A stretch of 64,000 nucleotides of DNA from Hesseltinella vesiculosa. Its lineage: Eukaryota; Mucoromycota; Mucoromycetes; Mucorales; Cunninghamellaceae. Shown here piece after piece: positions 35,580 to 46,302 of the stretch; the stretch's first letter is position 1, and each line of letters opens with the position of its first letter. The stretch spans positions 1 to 64,000 of the forward strand of contig MCGT01000030.1 of assembly GCA_002104935.1 (NCBI GenBank), written 5' to 3'. The translations under genes and the position numbers were made by a program. Under the pieces are notes generated by a model. That model was given only the letters and a program-made list of their open reading frames with translations. It had not been told where the DNA came from and ran no database searches.

Positions 35580-37806
35580 TTATTGAACAATATTTATGTT
35601 TGCTATGAATTTAGCCAAAGATACGCCATTGCTGGCTCGTTGATGCTCTAAAAATTGAGCGGCTTCTTCCTCAGGGATCGCGTCTTTCACTGCTTCTTCC
35701 TCGATTGCCCTGTAAAGTGCAAGACGTCTGCTGAAAAAACGCGATTCCTTGCGATCTCTGCGCCATGCCGTTCCATAGGATTGTTCCAAGGACCTGACGG
35801 AAGGACCTCCAGAGATACCAGATGCATATTCTCTCCATACATCCGTGATCGTGGTGAGATCTCTGCTCATCACGTACTGGGCTGTAGATGGCAGAGGGGT
35901 AGTCGTAGTTGTAGGGCATGGCATAGGTGATGGAGCAGTCATTGAAGATGTTGGCGTGGTTGCTGACTGCTGAGGATCATGGCTGGTTGGAAACCGTTCG
36001 TGCCCCATGGCAAAGAATTCAGCAATCTTCTTGCTGACGTCATGAGCTTCGGACATATGCGCCCCTTTCATCTCCATAAGTTCCTCTTTCATCTCCATAA
36101 GTTCTGACGCAAAGGACTCCTTCATGGAAACCATATTGGATGATAGACCTTCAAAGCCAGCATTCAAAGATGACACCAATTCTGGCATGGCAACTTGAAT
36201 GCGTTGGTTTATGGAGAGAGCGTCGTTATTTTCGGCCAAAGAAGCAAGTAGCTCTCCTTCAAACTTCTTGTATAAATCGGTGTCGAATATCTCACTTGTC
36301 CATAGGAAATAATCAGGATAATCCCTCTTCAAGACAACGGAGTCCTACCATTATTAAATTATTAGAAAAACGAACTTTAACATTCTAATATATTTTTTTT
36401 ACCTGAAGAAGCACGACACGTAGTCGATTCATAAGATCGAGGAAGTTTGGGCCAGCTATGTCGTCTTGAATCGCATCTCCACGATGGAACCTTTCCATCC
36501 AATATTCAATTTTTGGGAATACGAGGCGTTGTAATTCCAAAGGTGGCTGCACCACAGCCCGCGTAACAAAGTAATTGCCGCGGAAGTTGGCATAACCAGC
36601 CAAGCCCTTCATTGCTTCCATCGGCAGACTTGACACATAACAACCAACCATGCGATCGGTGCCCCATCGTCCGACTCTTCTTTGCTGGTCACCAGACACG
36701 TCTTGTTGAGCAATGATGTTCAACGCACTCTTCCGGTTGGCGTGGGTAACTTTCGATGTGCGTATGCCAACTTTTTTGAACGCTTCCACATATGAGTTGA
36801 ACTGGGTCCTGAACGAGATTGGCGTCTTTTCATTGTTTCCTGGAAAGAGAGAGATGTCATACCAGTTTTCCCGTCGTGTAAAATCCGGAAATGGTTCATT
36901 TTGGTGGTGAAATCTTGCAAAAAAGTAAAGCGTGAGACCACCCACCGAGCACAGATTAGGATCTCGATGCCGCAAAGATGACCCATATTCGATTTTGCCA
37001 TGTTGGTTGGTCTTTCCAAAATTCATCGTAGCTACCAAAGCCATGCATTCGGTCATACCTTGATCCTCGACAATCGTAGCAAATAAGTCTGCAAACTGAA
37101 GACCAAGAGCATTCTGGCTACGACATAGCATTGCATGACTTAATAAAAAACAAAGTCGATCGCGACAGCCAACAAGGTTGTTTTTTTGAGTCAAGTAGTA
37201 TGTGCTGACCAAGCCTAACTCTTTCACCGTATATCCGTCATTCAGAGTGTTTTTTCCGCGGTCTTCATAGTTAGCGCGTTTGGATCGGACGCGTTCTTTG
37301 TCGAGATTTTCTAGGAATGTCCTAACAAGCGGTCCTCTTGCTGGTCCGTTTGTGTTGGTGCCAAGTGCATGCTGCTGATTGTAAATATCTGATACAGCCT
37401 TTACATAAGCAAGTATTGATTCCTTGCCTAGAGGGATGGGGGTTCCGTCATTGTTCCGTCGCAACTTGCGCCCACGATTCATGACAAAGTCAGACAAAAA
37501 ATAATTAAGCTTCTGATCGCTGGCAAGTTCACCATCTGTAAAGCCTTTGTCACGACACCATTGCTAATAAGAAAATTTATTGTTAACTACAATGAAGTGG
37601 AAGAATGCAGAAATAATACTTACAACCCATTCCTTTTGTTTAGCTTCGTATGATTTGGTCGTATTCACGGGTCGTTGATCAATACTTTGAGCCAGGACCA
37701 TTTGACTCGCATAGTGCATATCTGAGTTATTGTCAAGCACACGTTGGAGGCGATCATTATTCACAGTGGATCGCTGAGCAGGGGCTTTTCCTTTTTGATT
37801 ATTCAT
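35580..37806 (-). CDS. Crypton-type tyrosine recombinase with GCR1_C-like domain
   Basis: Probable DNA transposase/integrase of a Crypton element. Exons 37624-37806, 36403-37563 and 35580-36344 give 702 aa with no interruption. The core domain resembles the Ndc10/Crypton recombinase fold and keeps the catalytic set: Arg ~209 (LCRSQNA), His335-x-x-Arg338 (THANRKS), Trp361 (GRWG) and Tyr370 (GCYVSS). An N-terminal helical region (residues ~45-90) matches the core-binding part. After a Met/Glu coiled-coil-like stretch, the C-terminus has ITDVWREYASGISGGPSVRS...AWRRDRK, the GCR1_C DNA-binding pattern (quoted as two parts). Intact frame and catalytic residues suggest recent activity. The alternative is a domesticated host regulator. 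Confidence 0.8.
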
Positions 37807-37994
37807 AGTGAGTGATTGGTGAATGGTATGGTTAGATCTTGTTTAGCAAGACACAAGAAAGAAGAGGTTGAAAAAAAAAAAAAAACTCACACGCCGCGTT
37901 TATATTGAAACTGCGCCGCATTTGTAACTGTGCCGCATTTCATGACGTTTGATTGGCCTGTTGAGACAAAACCAAAACATTGATTGGCCTGTCT

Positions 37995-38150
37995 CATCGA
38001 TGAGACTCAGATGAGACTCAGACTTCCAGTTTCAAGGTATTTTGTCAAGGTATTTTTTAGTTTTGGCTGGAGAACAGAGGAAAATACCTTTGTGCCACCT
38101 CGGTCTCACCAAGTATTTTTGAGACTCAGATGAGTCTCAATGAGTCTCAG
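37995..38150. repeat. GAGACTCAG repeat cluster
   Basis: Copies of gagactcagatgagactcag and gatgagtctca occur at about 38007-38022 and 38118-38150, with two caaggtatttt copies between them. They lie in the promoter of the recombinase gene and could be recombinase or regulator binding sites; this is inference. Confidence 0.6.
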
Positions 38151-38462
38151 GCTTCAGATACTGTAAGATGATGTTTGATCATGGTTGAGATATTGACCTG
38201 TCTGACGGTATGATTAAAAGCTAGGTTTTGTTGACCATGAAGGTAAACATTGTACTCATTTCTCTCTCTCTTCATGTTTTTGTGCGGAAGTGTCAAACAG
38301 CCTTTTGCGTTGAGAACTTCGTCCGCTTTGGGAGCAGCTGCGGCATCGCATTTCAGGTTAACGTGTTCTGGTATCTCATTGGATGTAGCTGAAAGGAGCC
38401 GGATAAAAGGCTCGAGGACGTTGTTTTTTTTTCTTTTTCTTTACCTGATTGTGTTTTGAAAG

Positions 38463-41152
38463 ATGACTACCGGTAAGAAAAGTTGCCATCTATCTAAATC
38501 TAATAGATTAGATGGATTCAAGTTGATAGGTGCAAATGTGCTAACCTTGTTATTATTATTTTTTACTTTTTTAATTATTTTTTACTTTTTTAATTATTTT
38601 TTTTTTAATATCATCTATGTCATTCTACTCAATAGAAGACCTTCGCGCTACTGCTTCTGCCGCTTCTGCTTCCCGTGCTTCCGCTGGCCCGAGTGCCTCT
38701 CCTCCACCTTCTTCCACCCCCACTTGTAAGATTTGTTATAGACGCAATTGGCTGCTTGCTAAGCGTTGCCATTGCTCATCGCAAGGTTTGTTTACTGATG
38801 CTGCCTTTTTTTTTTTTTTTTTTCTTCTCTCCCAGATGCTACCAATTCCGGTTCAGTTCCCGCCGATGAAAAAGGTAACTGCTTTGAAAAACAAAACCGA
38901 GGGAAACTGCAACTCACTGCTTTTTCGTTTTTCTATTTTGCTTCTGTCTTCCTACTCTAGCAAAAAAAACCCGTAAGTTCCATTCACAAATATGAAATAT
39001 GAAGAAAAGTTGTTTTTTTTTTTAAAAAAAAAAAAAAAAGGAAATTATCATTCATGCAAAGATCACTGACTTTCTTCTTCTCCGCTTAGAAAAAAATGGT
39101 AAGAATTTGAACCGACTCTTACGAAACGAGTCTGGTATATTAACGCCTCTCTTAATCTATTTCCTGTGCTTGACTAAACTAGAAAAAACCCGTAAGTTTG
39201 AAGTGTAAAGAGTGCCCAGAGAAAAGGCTAACCTTTTTTTTTTTAACTTTGGCAACCATAGAAGAAAACCCAAAAAGTAAGTTGAACCTGCCATCACAAG
39301 GACAGAATAAGACCGTGAATAGTACAGTCAATTTAACGTTTGCATTAACATTAGAAAATACTATGCCCTATGCATCCGCCTCTGTGCCTTCTTCCTCTGC
39401 CAAGCGCAGCACACGCGGAAACGACTCTCCCCGTTTTGCTGGTAAGTTCATTGCGAGGAAACCAAAGCCCAATGAAACTCACTTTTCATTTTTTTCGATA
39501 GGCCGTCGCGGCGTCAAGAGTAAGAAAAAACAAACAAAGAAGGCTGTCCAGATGATAGTTGCTAAAAATTGTCCTTTTTTTATTCTAGGCCCTTGCCACT
39601 TCACCCAGGCATCGGGTCCAATTGTGCCTGGTGCTGACGCCAACCCCGTTGCTGTTCCCGCCGGTCTTCCTGCTGCTGCCGTTCCTCTTTTTGCAGCAGC
39701 AGCTGCTGCAGCTGCTGCCGCCGTCCCTGCTGCTGTTGCTGCTTCTGCTGAAGCTACTGTCCCTCCCGCTGCCGTCCCTGCCGCAACCGCCGCTGCTGCT
39801 GTCGGTCCCGCTGCTGCTGCTGTCGCAGCAGTTCCTGGTGTTCCCGTTGCTGTCGTTCCTCTGCTTGCTGTTGCAGCAGCATCAGCAGCAGCAGCTTGTA
39901 CTGGTCTTCGTGCAGCTGCTGCTGTACCTTTTGTTGCTGCTGCTGCTGCTGCTGCAGCTGCTGCCGTTATCGCTGTTCCCGCAGCACCCATTCCCACCAT
40001 TCCCGCCGTTCCTGATGTTCCCGCCGTTCCCGCCGTTCCCGCTGTTGCTGCCGTCCCAGCTGTTGCTGCCGTCCCCACTCCTGCGCGCGTCGCAGCCAAA
40101 ATGCGACGCGGGAGTGGAAGCGACGAAGGTCGTTTTGTTGGTAAGTATCATAATCTTAAAGAAAACGACATGTTCCAAGTGACACTTAGACTGGTTTGCT
40201 AACCCATGTTATTTTTTTGTAGGCCGCCGTGCCCTGAAGTGTAAGTTCAAAAAAAAAAAAAAGGATTGAAAGCCTTGCCAAATTGGTGTAACGCACTGGT
40301 TTTATATTCCTAGCTGGCCGCTGGTGTCGGAAATCCGCCACTGCCCCACCCGTCTTGCCCACAAGCCCAGTGGAAAGTGACCCTGTTTTGCCTGTTCTCC
40401 CAGGCGCTGATGACGTTCCCGCTCCTTTGGCTCCCGGTCCCTTTGACCGGGCTGCCAAGGCACTCCAAGCATGCCTTCGCGCCTCCTCCACCACCGCTGA
40501 TGCTGAGCCCCAGCCTAGCAAAAACGGCATCTGGGGTAAGTTATATATAAAAAAAGCGCTCACGCTGCTTACCAGTCATTATTTTTTTCCTTCTCTTAGG
40601 CAAACGCAAGCTTGCTCGCCGCCACCCAGCTGAGCCCAAGCTTGAGGCCATGGCTCTCTCTTTCCGTCCTCGCCGCGTCAACACTATGGCGGCAACTGCT
40701 GCCAAGAGGACGGTAAAGGCCATGGCCGACTCTTCTGCTGCTGGGTGGTCCAGCAGCTGTGCAATGGCTAGCCGTGCCCGGGCAAACCGCGCCATGGCTA
40801 ACCTGGCTTGCCGCGCCACAGGGCACCGTGCCCTGTCTAACCGTGCCCTGGCAAGCCATGGCATGGCTAGCCGTACCCAGGCGAACTGTGCCGTTCGCCT
40901 GGCGAACCAAGCCCTCCGCGAGGAGGTTCAACGTGTGCTCCCTGGTACAAGTTTTGGAGCACACGTTGGTTCTGGCCTTGAGGTGGTCCCGCCTCGTTTT
41001 TCTCGCGAGAGCATGCTGCGTAAGTTATCACTTTATTCATCTAAACATTTTATTTGGTTCTGACAGCGATCTTACTTTTTTTCCATATAGACATCAAGCA
41101 TGTTCTCCCGCGAGGTGGCCAAAATGGCGGGCCACCATCAAACGATCCCTGA
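38463..41152 (+). CDS. Micro-exon gene: 14 exons, all introns phase 1, Ala/Pro-rich product
   Basis: I do not recognise the product. Exons: 38463-38472, 38636-38725, 38836-38874, 38961-38972, 39090-39098, 39183-39191, 39262-39276, 39355-39441, 39502-39519, 39589-40140, 40223-40240, 40314-40535, 40600-41019, 41091-41152. Lengths sum to 1563 nt (520 aa plus stop). All 13 introns are phase 1 and all 12 internal exons (9-552 nt) are multiples of three. Six are micro-exons: four Lys-rich (9, 9, 12 and 15 nt, each with an A-run then usually CCC) and two 18-nt exons coding GRRGVK and GRRALK. Exon 10 codes 184 residues, mostly Ala/Val/Pro. Exon 13 is Arg/Ala-rich with an irregular internal repeat (NRAMANLACRA, HRALSNRALASH). 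I see no signal peptide or clear membrane segment. Donors are near-consensus GTAAGT. The last exon could start at an in-frame acceptor eight codons earlier (41067). Weak point: the smallest exons rest on splice signals and frame alone. Confidence 0.6.
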
Positions 41153-44100
41153 GCGCATGGACAAGCGCTCAGGGAATGAACGCTGATCCTGCCTCCGCTG
41201 GCAACGTGTCCGGTGCTTCTGTCTGCTGGTGCGGCTCTGGTGCCGATGATCCCCCCCCCCCGCCGTACTGGCCTTTCTGGTCTCCTGTCTTGGTTTGGCT
41301 CTGGCTCCAAACTGTGGTTGGTTGTCTTCTACGGCGCTTGGATGACTTGTTGGTAGGCAATGCTATGACGACGCTTCCCCTGTTCCCAGTTGGGTCCCAC
41401 AGGGCAGCGTTCACCAAAAGCAACGAAAGAACGAAAAAAAAAAAAAAGCATGCAAAGAAAAAGCACTCGTCAAAGCAACAATACCTTTTTTTTATGTTTT
41501 GGGACTGAATGGTACGTCAGAGCTGGAAAAAAAAAAAAAAAAAAAAAACGCTGAAATACTTTGCTGATCAGATGCACTGACCAATTTTTTTTTTCGCGAG
41601 AGACAGAAAACCAGGTGGTTGGCCAGGCCTCCTCTAGCACGGCGTCTTTGCTTTGACTCTACGGTCAAATCATTGACATATGCTGGGCTATGTGGCATGG
41701 CTTCTTTTTGCCTCTAGGCTTTGGGATCATGAGGGAATGTACGGGTATTGTTGCTCCGTGCTTTCAAAAAAAAAAAAGTTCAGTTGCTGGTGACACTGCC
41801 CGCAGGGATCCCTGGGACAGTGGAAGCCCAACTGTCGTCATAGCACCCTACTGACAGTCATCTTAAACAAGCCCTGACCTCCAGCCTCGCAACTCTGAGC
41901 CCAAACTACCGCACACCAAGACAGGCGGCTCTGGAATCAAGTCAACTATGTCAACACAGGTGGTGTTGTATCGCGATGGTACAAGCTAAGCCAAGCCTTG
42001 GTCGTTTATACCTATGGCTAGCGCGTACGTATTTGCCAAGATAGTCTATTACTGGCCTGCGCTGAAGTACCTGTGATGGCCCTCTCGTTTTGTTCTATGG
42101 GCCTGTGACCCGATTCCCAAATACGACCACTCTCAAGCTGGTGGTGTTCGACTCAAAGCTGCATCCCTTGACATGACTGCTTCACGTTACCCTATGGTCA
42201 ACATGACAATCAAGACGTGTTCGTTTTTTGCCACAAGCAATGGTGGCTAGTGCCCTGAAATCGATGGATGGATGATGGATGCACCAGTGTACCTGGCAGA
42301 ATCAATGGTCATAACGACAATGTGTCAGGTGCGTGCAGATGTCACTTCCTCTGCCTTGTCAAGCTGTAACATCAGATTCTCGATGATGCAAGACGATTAC
42401 CGACAACCATCACTCTACAGCGATCATTGGCAGCAGACATCTGCACGGTTGGCTAGCCCATGGACGGGATCTCTATCATCTTTGCCTTATTTTGGTGATT
42501 GGGAGCCCAAGTCTTCATTTTTTTTTTGTAATGGGGGGGGGAACCCTCAGCACAAGTTATTCCATATATGAACATCATCGTCTGGGCTGGCCTGTACAAC
42601 GTGTGAAGATGGTCAAGAAAAAAAAATCTCTCACTGGTGCCTTCGGTGCTGCTGGGCTTCAGATTTTGTCAAGCCCGATCCTGTGGAATTTTTGCGCAGA
42701 TGGTGCCAGTGCCTCTCGACATCCTGGTGTCATTCTTTAAGCGTCTTATCATCATCCACATTTCAAGGTTATGGAAAATTGATGACCACATAAAGGCGTA
42801 TTTGTATCTTTTCCCGTGGCATCCGTTGCTTTATTTGGATTTTTTGGCAACCGACGGTCAATGATCAGAAGGACGTCTCCGCTTTTATGGCGGTCCTTAC
42901 CTCTACCGTGTCACCGACAAGATCAACCTGGTTTAAACTGATGGATATGTATTGAATTGGTGGAATTGACTTCCAGAAATCTCTCAAGTCACGCTCAAGT
43001 CAAGTGGTACCAATCCACGGCTGGCCTCTGTCTTTATTTGTTGCAATGCTGCACAATGAAGGAACCCTGTGGGAAGCAACTCTACTTTGCTCCATGGCTT
43101 TGGTGATGTGAACCTTGCTCTGTCAGCAACTTTATTTTTCCTGGCGAGGATAAACTTTTGGCTCTAGCAATTGGCAGCATTCAAGGCATATCAATTTACC
43201 ACTCTCAAACACAAATCAGTCTCGGTGGAATTATTTGTCATTTGATGGAGCAAGCTAAATTATCATGCAAGCATTGATCGCATTTTGGTGAAATGGTTAA
43301 GTACGTCAAGTTTTGGATGGCCTGGCAAGGAATTAGGCTGGCACTTACACCTCCCTTTTCATAGTGGGAAGCTTTTTTTTTTTTTGGGAAACCTGGCTGC
43401 TGGACCACTCTCACAGCACGCCATTGTTCTCTTTGGGTTGGTTTTTTCATTCTTTGGGTACAACGTCGTCAATGATCGAACACGATGTAGGAAGAAAATG
43501 ATAACTTTGTGGGAAGCAACATCTTGATTTGTTGGTGGATTCTGGTGCTGTGAACCTCTCGCAAAGCATAGCACTCAGTTGGAAAGCACAGCGTTTTGAT
43601 GAATTTGGCTATTACCTTTGGGTACGCGATTACGAAGGCACTTACAGTCTCCTTGGTGGCAATTTGCATGGCAGCATTATTAAACTGGTCGTCAAACACG
43701 AGGCAAGACAGGGAAGAAACCATTGGCATCCCTCAACACCAAGTTAGCCATTTTGTGAGCGAGACCCTGATCATTCTTGGTGCTGATATCACAGCGTATG
43801 GGACTACATGTACCGGTACACTATTTATGAGAACAAAAGCTCATGATCCCAAGACGTGCTCTCCCGAGAACGCAACAATGCAAAAAAAATGTGCGAAATT
43901 GTTGATCACGCAAAATTACATCAATTTGATTTGATTGGTTGACGGCATCGTTTTTGACTGTTTGCGACATAGATTGTTGGAAGCACTGTATGTGGCGCTA
44001 CAAGCTGGTTTTGGTATTTCGCCTGACATGGTAGTAAGTTTAGTTTGGTATTATCTTGATTAGACGCATTCTTTCCTTTTTTCCCCAGTTCTAACGGACC

Positions 44101-44286
44101 TTTCCGAAGGTAGTCTGTGCTGCAGGAAGCAATTCATAGTTGGCAATCCACTGGCGGCCCTCGCAAGACATGGCCACTGCAAACTCCTTGGCCGATGGAT
44201 GGCCATAGTGACGTGCTATCAAGAAACTTTTTGACATTATGCAATTTTTATCTCTTTGACTTTTATATTTTGCTATCCTTTTAGTT
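41153..44286. other. Unassigned, coding-like but interrupted region
   Basis: About 3 kb with less poly-A/T than neighbouring spacers and with several plus-strand frames of 60-110 codons broken by stops (for example 42272-42571, 42492-42740, 43596-43934). Composition resembles coding sequence, but I could not build a continuous spliced frame or recognise a domain. It may be a decayed gene or the tail of the micro-exon locus. Confidence 0.35.
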
Positions 44287-44370
44287 TGTGTGTGTATGTG
44301 TGTGTGTATGTGTGTATGTGTGTCTGTGTGTATGTGTGTGTATGTATGTGTGTGTATGTATGTGTGTGTA
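44287..44370. repeat. (TG/TATG)n microsatellite
   Basis: About 84 bp of alternating TG with interspersed TATG units. On the minus strand it yields a spurious Thr/His-rich frame. Confidence 0.95.
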
Positions 44371-44543
44371 AAGTTGCATCGGTGATCTGTCTGGCAAGAA
44401 ATGGCCTCAACACAGCTTCAAAGAATTTCGATTTGGTGGTTCGCTCTTCGCTGAACAAGTGACTTTGCAATTATCTTAACATTTGACCTGTGGTGACTCA
44501 ATCCCAATAACTACGCAATTATGCAATAAGTATGCGATAAATT

Positions 44544-44566
44544 ACAAAAGCAAAAGCAAAAGCAAA

Positions 44567-44613
<47 letters not shown>

Positions 44614-44644
44614 CAAAAGCAAAAAAAAAAAAAAAAAAAAAAAA
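44544..44644. repeat. AGCAAA repeat and poly-A tract
   Basis: Several AGCAAA units run into two long A-runs separated by a further AGCAAAAGC. Low complexity; it yields a spurious Lys-rich frame. Confidence 0.95.
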
Positions 44645-44662
44645 CCCCATTCAAATATCATA

Positions 44663-44760
44663 CTACCTTCTGCTGTAACATATCAAAAGTCACCAACGAC
44701 TCGTATAACACCTACCTTCTGCTGTAACATATCAAAAGTCACCAATGACTCGCATAACAC
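44663..44760. repeat. Two 49-bp direct repeats
   Basis: Two immediately adjacent copies (44663-44711 and 44712-44760) begin ctaccttctgctgtaaca and end ataacac. They differ at only two positions (caacgactcgtat versus caatgactcgcat), so the duplication is recent. Confidence 0.95.
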
Positions 44761-45027
44761 TTCTCCTCGATTGTCAATGATATCTTTTGGCTCCTTATTA
44801 AGTCTGGCCCGCACCATATACACACACTACCACACAATTAATTGGATTATCAAAATTAAAAATAAATGAACAGACATCATCTTAAAGATGTCACAAACCA
44901 AACCTTTTCCTTTTATCTGGTGGGTGGTTGGAGCTAATAAAATGCTAAATACTTAACAGATAATGATCAGGGCTTAAAAATAAAGGCGATTACAGTCGGG
45001 AGGTGTCAATCCATAACTGATGAGGAG

Positions 45028-45640
45028 CTGGCTGAGCAATCTACATCAATCGATCTGTTTTTTCAATATCATTTTTCAAAATGAGAATGGTCATTTCCAT
45101 CTCCGCAGACTGCCTCCGAGTTCCTGGCTGGTGCACGCAGGGCAATTCCAAAACACTTTGAAGGCTCGCCCTTCCAAAACAACCCAAAAATACATAGTTT
45201 AAAGCGGATGAAAGTAGATCATCACTACCTTGTGTTCATGTCCCACTTGACGAAAGAACTAGCTTTCACTGTAAATCATTGCCATGTGTGCATGCAGGAA
45301 CTTGGAGGCACTGTGCGGCGATTGAATATAACGATACAATTTTTTTTTCTCGTTTTGAAGAAAAAAAAAGTAATCGCTGCATTGCCCTTTTGAGTGATTG
45401 GATAAATGCGTCCTTTTGAAAGAATGTGCAAATACACAATTGGTGATGATACTGAAAAAAGCAGATCGATTGATGTAGGTAGCTCAGCCAGCTTTTGACA
45501 CTTTACATTCTGGCACCTCCAACTCCCAGGCTTAAAAAAGAAAAAATCGGCCGTTTTCTCCAGGGGGGTGGTGATCAAAAATCGCAGTGTAAAATTTGTT
45601 CTTAGTAAGGTACTGTGCACCTTTTCTTCTTTGTCCATGG
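45028..45640. repeat. Inverted pair of the dispersed repeat family
   Basis: The block ctggctgagcaatctacatc at 45028 (continuing caatcgatctg) is the reverse complement of cagatcgattgatgtaggta at ~45460 (continuing gctcagccag). The right half continues through aactcccaggcttaaaaaag and aaaatcggccgttttctcc, which matches the inverted repeats at 5.0 and 6.7 kb. The two halves point away from each other. Confidence 0.65.
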
Positions 45641-46302
45641 TTCGTAATCAAATCTTCTCCAGCGTTCAACTCTTCATCGGCCCATTATGCAATTGAAAGT
45701 CAACAAATCGTTGAAACCGACCTTTAAGCAAATTGTACGTACAAAAAAGCTCTTGCTCATGCCAATTCTTTCTTTCAACCTCTTTGCAACAATCAAGGTG
45801 CTTCCACAATCTTCTTACTGTTCACCATGCTCTTCGCTAGCATTATGTTCATTCGTGTAGACACATGTTTAAGATGTGTGTTGGATTGTGAAAATAGATT
45901 TTAAAAAGCATTGGCTTATTGCGCGTCTCCTTCGTTTGATTATTTCACTTGCTTTTTTCTTTACCTCTTCACAGTGACCAAGCAATCTGCATTTTCTGCT
46001 GCTGCTACTGCACATGATGTCTTCGGTTACACTCTGCCTGTATATACAGTATAGAAAGCCCATGTTTTTACGATTTGTATGCTGGATGATAAGGCGAAAG
46101 AAGCTCTGCCACATTAAAGTGCTCATTTTTTTTTCCCACCGCATGAAGAACAGTCAAAACCAAGACCAAATCTTATCCCGCCAAAGCTTTGGCTGTAGAT
46201 TGCATGTATTCTGTTTATTGTATTTTATGAAGTCATTGGTAATCTACAAGGTAAATAAATGGTACAGAGTGACTAAGAATGGTACAGAGGAAATACTTTT
46301 TT
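45641..46302. other. Intergenic, nothing recognised
   Basis: The 3' flank of the receptor gene. Only short frames without domains; no RNA gene seen. Confidence 0.4.

Larger units (their letters stand above)
35345..38160 (-). mobile_element. Putative Crypton element
   Basis: The limits are approximate. The intact recombinase gene is flanked on its 3' side by a decayed duplicate of its own end (35345-35500) and on its 5' side by repeated GAGACTCAG motifs (37995-38150). A related GGAGACTCAG occurs on the far side near 35298. Cryptons lack terminal inverted repeats, so true ends need comparison with an empty site. Confidence 0.5.

Noticed and set aside
39479..40099. A 206-codon minus-strand Ala/Thr-rich frame
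   Set aside because: GCN repeats read as Ala-rich on either strand. The sense frame fits 13 consistent phase-1 introns; the antisense one has no splice or start support.
44273..44470. Thr/His-rich minus-strand frame
   Set aside because: It is the translation of the TG/TATG microsatellite.
44483..44869. Lys/Ser-rich plus-strand frame of 128 codons
   Set aside because: It is translated from AGCAAA repeats and poly-A runs.
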